DNA from: a virus
Virus record (IMG/VR): IMGVR_UViG_3300005831_000054
Coordinates: 1 to 28,830 of that record
Strand: one strand, 5' to 3'
DNA: 28,830 nucleotides
The notes under the pieces are model-generated. The model was not told the DNA's origin, did no database searches, and worked only from the letters and a program-made list of their open reading frames with translations. The translations under genes and the position numbers were made by a program. Positions 20,497 to 26,374 of this stretch are shown here, one piece after another (position 1 is the first letter of the stretch; every line of letters begins with the position of its first letter).

Positions 20497-21459
20497 TTAT
20501 TTTTGGTTAAATTTGTTGACCGGCTTTCGCATGCGATAGCGAAGCATTGAGGGCATTTGCTTGACGCGGTTGCCGTAGACGAGGCCGAGCGTGTCGGCTT
20601 GGTCGGCGATGCCGTTGATGTTTCCGATAGGGTTAGTCACAGAGACCTCCGCGATCTTGTCGGTGAAGGCGCTCTTATTGTAGCCAGGTACTCCAGAATG
20701 CAAGGTCACCCATGTGGCTTTCCGTAGCTCGGCGCCGGGTTCGCCCTGCTGGCCGTTGTTGTCCTTCGGCCGTGGGAGACTTGCCAGCGCCTTGGCCCAG
20801 CCAGACTTGACCATCCCGACCATCTTCTGGCGCTTTAGAATGTAGTCGTTTAGCTCGCCCTTGTCTTCGACGAGCAGCTTGGCCGAGACAGCCTTCTGGC
20901 CTTTACTGATGCGACCGCCGAAGCGACCTTTGACCTGGTCATGGATTGACCGCAGGTTGGTGACATACCCCTGCGTTCCGTACTCGTTCTTTACGGGGGT
21001 TGCCCGGTTGAGGAAATTCTTGGCCTTGGCAAAGGCTCGTGCCTTGTCGGTATCCTGCACAATCTTTGACAGAATGTTCTTACTGCTGATTTGACTGAGC
21101 GCCTTGCCCCCAGTTGTCAGACGGGTAAACGCCCCGATGTCGTTAGCCTTAACCGCAAAGGCAATCTGGTTGATGATAAGGCCAACGGCCGAGCGGTTGG
21201 TCGAGTCGTTTGCCGCGACGAAGATTTTGGAGATGTCGCCGGCTACGGCTTGGAGACCTGCATTGTGCGCTGCGTTGCTCAGGCCGTTGCCTCCGCCCTT
21301 GGTCATGGGAGGGGTAAACTTAGCCGCGTCCTGACAGGCCAACATGGCTTGCTCGAGGACGGCGTCCCGCATCGTGATCTGCATGCCAGCCGCAAACTGA
21401 CGACAGGACTCCACGAATTGAGCCAGGGACTTTGGCTCGATGGAGACCTTGGCCGGCAT
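20497..21459 (-). CDS. Neck / minor tail Z-like protein (320 aa)
   Basis: Starts MPAKVSIEPKSLAQFVESCR. The start is fixed by a TAATG overlap with the preceding gene (21457-21461). Helical N-terminus, a TPPMTKGGGNGLSNAAHNAG loop, Lys/Arg-rich middle (HDQVKGRFGGRISKGQKAVS) and a C-terminus rich in basic residues (MLRYRMRKPVNKFNQK). Gene order (head closure, this gene, tail terminator) matches HK97 gp10-like/gpZ minor tail proteins that bind DNA or the connector. Assignment from position and basic composition. Confidence 0.5.
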   Translation of the reverse strand: MPAKVSIEPKSLAQFVESCRQFAAGMQITMRDAVLEQAMLACQDAAKFTPPMTKGGGNGLSNAAHNAGLQAVAGDISKIFVAANDSTNRSAVGLIINQIAFAVKANDIGAFTRLTTGGKALSQISSKNILSKIVQDTDKARAFAKAKNFLNRATPVKNEYGTQGYVTNLRSIHDQVKGRFGGRISKGQKAVSAKLLVEDKGELNDYILKRQKMVGMVKSGWAKALASLPRPKDNNGQQGEPGAELRKATWVTLHSGVPGYNKSAFTDKIAEVSVTNPIGNINGIADQADTLGLVYGNRVKQMPSMLRYRMRKPVNKFNQK

Positions 21460-21836
21460 TACTGGTTGTCGTCGATGACGATGAGCGTGACCCACGCCGA
21501 GCCGGGCTTGTAGGTCTGGCTGGTAATGCGGACATTATTCCCGCCGGCGACAATCTTCTTACCTTGGGCAAGCGATGGGATGACGGCGCCTCCCGTGATA
21601 ATGGCCGTAGACGCCCCCGTAGAGCCGTCTGGCAGGGTCCAGGAGGCCGTTGCGGCGGGGAGCCTGACACTATACTGGGTCCGCTCCATGTACCCCCCTG
21701 CTTCGAGGACAGTCTGGATGGCAGGGTCGGAGATAAGGCAGGAGAAGGTAATCGCCCCAGAGTTAGCCGAGCCGGCCACGGGGAAGTCGGCCACCATCTC
21801 CTTCGCGTCTGGGAGGAATTCAGCAAAGAGGCTCAT
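21459..21836 (-). CDS. Head-closure or head-tail adaptor protein candidate
   Basis: 125 aa, starting MSLFAEFLPDAKEMVADFPV. Beta-rich with a small N-terminal helix; includes NSGAITFSCLISD, YSVRLPAATASWTL and a terminal strand WVTLIVIDDNQ. First gene after the capsid terminator and before the neck gene, the place of head-closure or stopper proteins. Sequence running upstream in frame is an Arg-rich artefact that crosses the terminator. Start-linked repeat copy D lies 6 nt before the ATG, so the gene probably has its own expression signal. Confidence 0.55.
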   Translation of the reverse strand: MSLFAEFLPDAKEMVADFPVAGSANSGAITFSCLISDPAIQTVLEAGGYMERTQYSVRLPAATASWTLPDGSTGASTAIITGGAVIPSLAQGKKIVAGGNNVRITSQTYKPGSAWVTLIVIDDNQ

Positions 21837-21842
21837 TCTAAA

Positions 21843-21859
21843 CCTGCGACCATTGGCAA
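21843..21859 (-). repeat. Start-linked repeat, copy D (TTGCCAAT-GGTC-GCAGG)
   Basis: Lies between the major capsid terminator and the head-closure ATG at 21836 (6 nt, TTTAGA). Because it follows a strong terminator, downstream genes need either read-through or a new promoter near here. Confidence 0.75.
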
Positions 21860-21867
21860 ACAGGCAC

Positions 21868-21894
21868 AAAAAAAGGGCCCCTTTCGGAGCCCTT
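21868..21894 (-). terminator. Rho-independent terminator after the major capsid gene
   Basis: In transcript sense: stem AAGGGCTCC / GGGGCCCTT (9 pairs including one G-T), a GAAA tetraloop, then seven T. It begins 19 nt after the capsid stop codon. A textbook intrinsic terminator, probably a partial one that raises capsid mRNA relative to the tail genes. Confidence 0.92.
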
Positions 21895-21913
21895 CGTTTT
21901 CTCGTCAGACCGC

Positions 21914-22792
21914 TTAGGCGGCGGTGACGTAGCGAACAGCGCTCGTTCCGCGGCCCTTGTTGGCGCCGATGAGGATCTGAGCGATGCAGCGGATGTTGCC
22001 CGTTTCGGCCTGACCGACGAGCACCTGGACGGAGAGACCAGACTCGGCAGTGGCGACGCTGGAATTGAAGCCAGCGATTTCGGACATAGGGACGCCCGTT
22101 GCGACGAGGAGCGAATCCGGGCCCATGGCCACGCCCGCGAGATTCTCGATGGCAGGGATTTGGTTCCACTGGTAGATGTCCATGCCGGCGACCTGACCGA
22201 TAGAGCCGGAGGTCACGACAGCGTTGGCACCAGGGTTGAGGGAGCCGTAGATCTTAGCGTCGTTGCGGAGACCCTTGAGGTAGCCGTTGCCCACGAGGAA
22301 CGAGCGGGGTTCGCCGGCCTTAGCGCCGTCGAGGAGGAACTGAGCCTGAACCACGTCGTCATAACCGAAATCATTTAGAGCGACGATTTCTTCGGTGGCG
22401 AAGTTGGCGGTCGTGAAAACGTCGCCGATTTCGAGCCAGCACTTGTCGACGATGGCCTGAGCAGCGGTCTTCGCGTAAGCGTTGATGAGGTACTGCATGC
22501 CGTACTCCTGGATGTCGAGGGGGGAGAATTCGTCGACGTACTTGAAGTGTTTGAGGGTCACGGAGCTGTTGCTCATCGTGGCGCCGTCAACGTCCGCAAG
22601 GGTGTTGGTCGTCTTGTTGAATTCCGAAGCGGTGCCGGCGCCCATGATCGGGACGAAGACAGTCTTACCAGCGCGGCCGACAGAGGCGGACAGGTTGGTC
22701 GAGATGTTGTTGAGGATGGGCAGCTTGCCGGCGACAGTCTGGACGATGTAGTCAGACAGGACAGCCGGAGCGGTAGGGAGGACAGTAGCCAT
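21914..22792 (-). CDS. Major capsid protein (HK97 fold)
   Basis: 292 aa, ATG start. Recognisable capsid features: an N-terminal arm (ATVLPTAPAVLSDYIVQTVA), FVPIMGAGTASEF, an E-loop-like stretch, a spine-helix region (NAYAKTAAQAIVDKCWLEIG), FLVGNGYLKGLRNDAKIYGS, the domain A segment VAGMDIYQWNQIPA, and a C-terminal QVLVGQAETGNIRCIAQILI. Typical of N4-gp56/P22-like or other HK97-fold coats of about 300 residues. It sits after the scaffold and before the terminator. Not a proteolysis-delta fusion: the scaffold is encoded separately. No SD before the ATG. Confidence 0.85.
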   Translation of the reverse strand: MATVLPTAPAVLSDYIVQTVAGKLPILNNISTNLSASVGRAGKTVFVPIMGAGTASEFNKTTNTLADVDGATMSNSSVTLKHFKYVDEFSPLDIQEYGMQYLINAYAKTAAQAIVDKCWLEIGDVFTTANFATEEIVALNDFGYDDVVQAQFLLDGAKAGEPRSFLVGNGYLKGLRNDAKIYGSLNPGANAVVTSGSIGQVAGMDIYQWNQIPAIENLAGVAMGPDSLLVATGVPMSEIAGFNSSVATAESGLSVQVLVGQAETGNIRCIAQILIGANKGRGTSAVRYVTAA

Positions 22793-22828
22793 AGGTATGT
22801 TTTAGGTAGGGTGAGGGTTGGGGGAAAG

Positions 22829-23257
22829 TTACTTGATGATCTCGGCCTTGTGGGCGTTGAAGAAGGCGATGCGGGCCTGACCGGCAGGAAGCGCCATGTA
22901 GGCGGTCTTCACTTCGTCGGAGCTCATCTTCTTGGGCGAGTCGCCTTTCGGCAGCTCGACGGGCTCGGTACCGAAGGACGCGACAATCTTCGCGGCTTCC
23001 TTCGAGGCGCTGGCCTTGACGGCTTCGAGCTCGGCGACCTTAGCCAGGGACTCGGCAAGGGCGGCTTCGGAAACCTTGAGGGCTTCGGAGAGGGAGGCGA
23101 TGGAAGTCTCGCGGGTAGCGGCTTCAACCTTGAGGGACTCGAGCTCGGCGGTGGCGCCGACAGTGAGTTTCTCGACAGTGGCACGGAGGTCGTCACGTTC
23201 GGCGGTGAGGCCGGTGAGCGAAGCCGCGGCGGAGACGAGCTGTTCTTCGATGGTCAT
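22829..23257 (-). CDS. Possible internally started scaffold protein (142 aa)
   Basis: Same frame as the HAD-scaffold gene, starting at Met146. The ATG at 23257 has repeat copy E nine nucleotides upstream, the same arrangement as five other gene starts. The product would be a pure coiled-coil scaffold, comparable to lambda Nu3 nested in gene C. The evidence is the repeat and the domain boundary. The second initiation is not shown experimentally. Confidence 0.5.
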   Translation of the reverse strand: MTIEEQLVSAAASLTGLTAERDDLRATVEKLTVGATAELESLKVEAATRETSIASLSEALKVSEAALAESLAKVAELEAVKASASKEAAKIVASFGTEPVELPKGDSPKKMSSDEVKTAYMALPAGQARIAFFNAHKAEIIK

Positions 23258-23692
23258 AGTCTTGAACCTGCGAGAATTGGCAACCTTCGCTTCCGGCGCT
23301 TCAGGGATGGGAACCTCCTCGACGTCATCTTCCTCGACCATCTCGGGAATGGCATCGGGGTCCATAACCTCAACGCCGAGGGCGGCGACGGCGTCACGGG
23401 TGTCGGAGCGGTTGTCGATAAACATGTCGACCGGGCGGCCGGCATCGAGCTCGGCCTTGATGACGCCAGACTTGAAAGCAGGGGCTTCGGCGCCGGAGTC
23501 ATTCATGATCAGGGCGTCGTACTCGAAGTCGACGGCGGCGAGGTCGGCGATGGTCTTCTCGCGGTCGGACTCGGGGCGGTTCGTCAAGACGACGACTTCC
23601 TCGGCGGTCTCGTCGATGTAATCGATGACGCGCTTGACGGGCTGGCCGTCCTTAAGGATGGTATCGTCAATGTCGGTGAAGATGCGGGGCAT
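22829..23692 (-). CDS. HAD-phosphatase / scaffold fusion protein
   Basis: 287 aa. Residues 1-112 are a HAD-superfamily phosphatase: motif I DIDDT (7-11), motif II VVVLTNR (33-39), Lys74 and motif IV FIDNRSDTRD (91-100). An acidic Pro/Glu linker covers 113-138. Residues 146-287 are a scaffold-like coiled coil (MTIEEQLVSAAASLTGLTAE and on) with a Lys-rich C-terminus (ARIAFFNAHKAEIIK) that would bind the coat. The position between prohead protease and coat supports a scaffold role. Start-linked repeat copy E sits inside the gene just before Met146, so two proteins may be made. What the HAD domain does is unknown; 5' or 3' phosphate trimming of nucleic acid is one possibility. Confidence 0.75.
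   Translation of the reverse strand: MPRIFTDIDDTILKDGQPVKRVIDYIDETAEEVVVLTNRPESDREKTIADLAAVDFEYDALIMNDSGAEAPAFKSGVIKAELDAGRPVDMFIDNRSDTRDAVAALGVEVMDPDAIPEMVEEDDVEEVPIPEAPEAKVANSRRFKTMTIEEQLVSAAASLTGLTAERDDLRATVEKLTVGATAELESLKVEAATRETSIASLSEALKVSEAALAESLAKVAELEAVKASASKEAAKIVASFGTEPVELPKGDSPKKMSSDEVKTAYMALPAGQARIAFFNAHKAEIIK
23267..23283 (-). repeat. Start-linked repeat, copy E (TTGCCAAT-TCTC-GCAGG)
   Basis: Inside the HAD-scaffold gene (encodes VANSRRFKT) and nine nucleotides before the in-frame ATG at 23257. Confidence 0.7.
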
Positions 23693-23693
23693 T

Positions 23694-24488
23694 TTAGAAA
23701 GAGGCTAATGCTTTGTTGAAGGAGTCGGCGAGGCCAGTGACCAAGCCCTGGGCGGCAGCCTGCTTGCCGGAGAAGACCTGACCGCGGAGGGCGGAGTCTG
23801 CGACCAGCGTGCGCTTGGAGCGGATGGCGGCTTTAAAGTCTTCGTGAATCGAGTCGACGCCAGACTGGAGGTCGGCGACTTGTTCGTCAGAGAGAGACGT
23901 GCCTTCGATGCCGGCGCCTTTTAGGGGGGAGCCAGTCGACTTGATGACTACCATGCGGACGCCAGAGTCTTCGTAGAGTTTGGACATATCGGGGACGGCC
24001 ATGTAGACGCCCACGCTGCCGACAGTAGCCGAAGGGGAGGCGACGACGCGGTCGGCCTGAGAGCCAAGCCAGTAAGCAGCCGAAGCCATCTCGGAGTCAG
24101 TGTAAGCCATGGTCGGCTTCTCGAGGTCGCGAATCTTGTTGGCCAGCTCTTCGACGCCCGTGACAGTGCCGCCAGGGGATGAGACGTTGAAGGCAATCTT
24201 CTCAACCGCAGGGTCGGAAGCGAAGAGGTCGACGGCCATTGACAGGTCGTTGACGTCGACGGCGCCCATCATCTTCTCAATTGGGCTTAGGTTCTTACCG
24301 ATCACGCCAGCAATCGGGATAACGCCCACGCCGTTCTGAACGTAGGGCACGGGGGCCACGCCGAAGAATTGGGCGAGCATGTCAGTGAAGCCGAATTTCT
24401 CGGCCATGACTGAGAAGTCTTGGGCTTTGGCCGGGTCGATGAGCATTGGCTCACGGCCCTTGAGGGCATGGGATAAGAATCGGGACAT
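23694..24488 (-). CDS. S49-family prohead protease (SppA/lambda C-like)
   Basis: 264 aa, starting MSRFLSHALKGREPMLIDPA, one nucleotide after the portal stop. Core S49 features: IPIAGVIGKNLSP (57-69), NVSSPGGTVTG (oxyanion/nucleophile region, 101-111), catalytic Ser136 in DSEMASAAYWLGSQADRVVA, SPSATVGSVGVY (151-162) and the Lys190 region (KSTGSPLKGAG) that would complete the Ser-Lys dyad. These proteases cleave scaffold and head proteins during maturation. Order portal, protease, scaffold, coat is standard for lambda-type heads. No scaffold domain of its own: that is in the next gene. Confidence 0.88.
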   Translation of the reverse strand: MSRFLSHALKGREPMLIDPAKAQDFSVMAEKFGFTDMLAQFFGVAPVPYVQNGVGVIPIAGVIGKNLSPIEKMMGAVDVNDLSMAVDLFASDPAVEKIAFNVSSPGGTVTGVEELANKIRDLEKPTMAYTDSEMASAAYWLGSQADRVVASPSATVGSVGVYMAVPDMSKLYEDSGVRMVVIKSTGSPLKGAGIEGTSLSDEQVADLQSGVDSIHEDFKAAIRSKRTLVADSALRGQVFSGKQAAAQGLVTGLADSFNKALASF

Positions 24489-24489
24489 G

Positions 24490-26001
24490 TTATTTGTTAA
24501 GGTTGGTACCGGGTAGGGGTTCAGCCTGGTCGACTTGTGCGACTGTGCCAAGGGGAGTGTTAGTCGGACGGAAGAGCAGCTCGAATGGGATGCCGTACGT
24601 CTTCGAGAGGTTCTGGATGTAGGCCATATCCTTGGCCCGTAATTCCATTTCAGTGGAGAAGTCGAGGCCGCGCTGCCCGTAGAGCTCGCTCACGGACATC
24701 AGGCCCATCTCAATGTCGGCGCGATCGTTGGCCGCGTCACGGCCAGCGTCGACAGTCACGCTCTTCGGGGTCGTCCAAGAGGTAGACCACCAGCGTGGGT
24801 CGTCAGGCAATTCGCCCTTAGCGATGCCGTCGGCAATTATGAATTCCCAAGTTGGTTGGCAGAAGGTCTCCAGAAGCACATTTTGATATTTACCGAAAAC
24901 CCGTGCGGCCTTGGCGGTCACCAACCTTACCCCAGCTCCGCCGGCCGAAGTTACGTCCTTTACGAATTCGTAAGGGAGGATTGAGCAAATGTCTTTTTCG
25001 AGCGCCGCAAGGAATCCTACGAAGGTGCTGTTGGGGCGTTTTGACTCAAAACTTTCAAAAGAGTCTGAGCTCTCGAGCACGATGGCCTTTCCGCCCATCT
25101 GGCTTGCAAGGTTTTCGGCCGAGTTATTGTTAGACGAAATTTCAGAGGCCGCGTCTTCGTCGAGGAAGCCTGAGCCCTTCTTGATTACACGGGTCACGTC
25201 CCCGTTGTCTTTCACTGCGCGCCGCTCGAGCTCGAGGATTTCTTTGACGTCCTGAACTCCGCACAGGCTGGACTGAAGCACTGGAACGCCGCGAGAGCCG
25301 GAGGCCGTTTCCATGTCGACGATGTGCATGACCGACTGGGCCTCGACCTTGCGGGAGGAGCCGTCGGCTTGGTAAAGGTTGTAGTAGCGGACTTCGTTAT
25401 ACTTGCCGAAGCCAATGCCGTCCCAGCAATCTTCGGGGGTGTCGGCGTCGGTAGGATCGCCACATCGGTGAGCCTCGACGATTTGGATTTGAGCGCGGTC
25501 GCCGTTAACGACCTTGATGGCAAACGCATCGCCGTCACGGACCATTGCCCGAACGAGGATGGACTGGCACTGGGCAAACGACTTACCGGATACGTCAATG
25601 CGCTTAGACTCGCGGGCGAAGTATTCTTCGTACTGACGAGCCACGGCCGGGTCGGTTGCGTGGGACTGCGGCTTGATGCCGTCGCCCGAAACGTAGATGA
25701 CCAGGTCGTTCAGGATGCTACGGAAAAGGGAGGACTCGCGTTCGGCCCATCGGCACTTCTTGACCATCTCGTTGCGGTCCCAAGGGGACATGTCGCGGCG
25801 GAGGTCGTCGGGCTGCGGGGCGTAGATGACCCGGCGGGCGTAAGTCTGGACAGTGCTGCCCCACTGGTTCCCGCTGTATTGGTTATTAAAACCAGAGCGA
25901 GAGTTGCCGGCGGCCTGTGCCTTCGGCGTACCCTTGCGGGTAGTCGCCTTGGCTGGCTTCGTGCGTAGGCTAACAGTCGGGACTTTCTTGCGGGGGGCCA
26001 T
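24490..26001 (-). CDS. Portal protein (lambda family)
   Basis: 503 aa. Lambda/HK97-type portal features: a basic N-terminus, then DRNEMVKKCRWAERESSLFR, FRSILNDLVIYVSGDGIKP, a SILVRAMVRDGDAFAIKVVN wing region, FGKYNEVRYYNLYQADG, and MHIVDMETASGSRGVPVLQS followed by VQDVKEILELERRAVKDNGD, the stem helix region. C-terminal RAKDMAYIQNLSKTYGIPFE continues in the clip/barrel part. It forms the dodecameric DNA gate at the capsid vertex. It lies between gpW-like and protease genes, as in lambda. Normal length. Confidence 0.9.
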   Translation of the reverse strand: MAPRKKVPTVSLRTKPAKATTRKGTPKAQAAGNSRSGFNNQYSGNQWGSTVQTYARRVIYAPQPDDLRRDMSPWDRNEMVKKCRWAERESSLFRSILNDLVIYVSGDGIKPQSHATDPAVARQYEEYFARESKRIDVSGKSFAQCQSILVRAMVRDGDAFAIKVVNGDRAQIQIVEAHRCGDPTDADTPEDCWDGIGFGKYNEVRYYNLYQADGSSRKVEAQSVMHIVDMETASGSRGVPVLQSSLCGVQDVKEILELERRAVKDNGDVTRVIKKGSGFLDEDAASEISSNNNSAENLASQMGGKAIVLESSDSFESFESKRPNSTFVGFLAALEKDICSILPYEFVKDVTSAGGAGVRLVTAKAARVFGKYQNVLLETFCQPTWEFIIADGIAKGELPDDPRWWSTSWTTPKSVTVDAGRDAANDRADIEMGLMSVSELYGQRGLDFSTEMELRAKDMAYIQNLSKTYGIPFELLFRPTNTPLGTVAQVDQAEPLPGTNLNK

Positions 26002-26004
26002 AGA

Positions 26005-26259
26005 TTATTCGAAGCGATTGTCCCAGCGCGTGTTGATCATCGTACGGCGACGGCCATAGGTCGACGGGTCGAGACGGCTTAGGGCGAACATGGCTTCGTT
26101 AAGCATTTCTTTCGGGGGAAGGGCAAAAGCCTTCGTCGCCGAAGAGCCGGAATCGGCGTAGCTCATAAGGGTTTTGCCGTCCATGATGAGGGCCAAAGCC
26201 TTCGCCTTGAGGTCAAGCAATTCGCATTCAGTCAGGCCGATAAAGATTCCTTGAGCCAT
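26005..26259 (-). CDS. gpW-like head-tail joining protein
   Basis: 84 aa, starting MAQGIFIGLTECELLDLKAK. Two helices around residues 11-30 and 50-65 flank a short beta hairpin (MSYADSGSSATKAFAL), the gpW layout. The size and position between large terminase and portal match lambda W. A basic C-terminus (STYGRRRTMINTRWDNRFE) fits joining-protein function. The start at 26259 follows the 37-aa gene's TAA by one nucleotide. An in-frame extension to 26355 is rejected because it reads through the repeat and overlaps that small gene. Confidence 0.7.
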   Translation of the reverse strand: MAQGIFIGLTECELLDLKAKALALIMDGKTLMSYADSGSSATKAFALPPKEMLNEAMFALSRLDPSTYGRRRTMINTRWDNRFE

Positions 26260-26260
26260 T

Positions 26261-26374
26261 TTAACTGCGGGAATTGGCAACGATAGGGGCGGCGACGCCG
26301 ATGTCCACGCCGCGAGTCTCTTCCTTCCCGCAACCATCGGCGCCGCCGCTTGCATTCAGTCTCCCCGGGTTCAT
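26261..26374 (-). CDS. 37-aa small protein between large terminase and gpW-like gene
   Basis: Hidden small gene. Its ATG overlaps the terminase TGA as ATGA (26371-26374), and its TAA lies one nucleotide before the next ATG (26259). It reads MNPGRLNASGGADGCGKEET and RGVDIGVAAPIVANSRS. The C-terminal VANSRS is encoded by start-linked repeat copy F. Gly-rich and polar, no fold recognisable. It may be a true peptide or a coupling ORF that carries the ribosome to the gpW-like start. Confidence 0.45.
   Translation of the reverse strand: MNPGRLNASGGADGCGKEETRGVDIGVAAPIVANSRS
26265..26280 (-). repeat. Start-linked repeat, copy F (TTGCCAAT-TCCC-GCAG)
   Basis: Followed by TTAAA and the ATG at 26259. 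The second G of GCAGG is missing here. Overlaps the 3' end of the 37-aa gene. Confidence 0.65.

Noticed and set aside
19043-23283. Repeat conserved because of an encoded VANSRRF-like peptide
   Set aside because: Copies B, E and F do encode VAN-type residues, but copy C has an in-frame stop, copy A is non-coding, and spacer length differs in copy B, so a peptide function does not explain all copies.
22547-23719. Long plus-strand open frame (390 aa) opposite the capsid and scaffold genes
   Set aside because: Gly/Asp/Val-rich shadow of high-GC minus-strand genes that carry clear HAD and capsid features. No start signal, no family pattern and no neighbouring plus-strand genes.
16248-26280. TTGCCAAT repeats as sigma70 -35 elements or sigma54 promoters
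   Set aside because: A -10 at 17 nt would fall on the start codon itself in the closest copies, and the GG/GC spacing of sigma54 sites is absent. A phage-specific promoter is still possible.
26260-26355. Extended N-terminus for the gpW-like protein (start at 26355)
   Set aside because: It would read through the repeat and overlap the 37-aa gene, and the extra residues look like shadow sequence. The ATG at 26259 has the same context as other repeat-linked starts.
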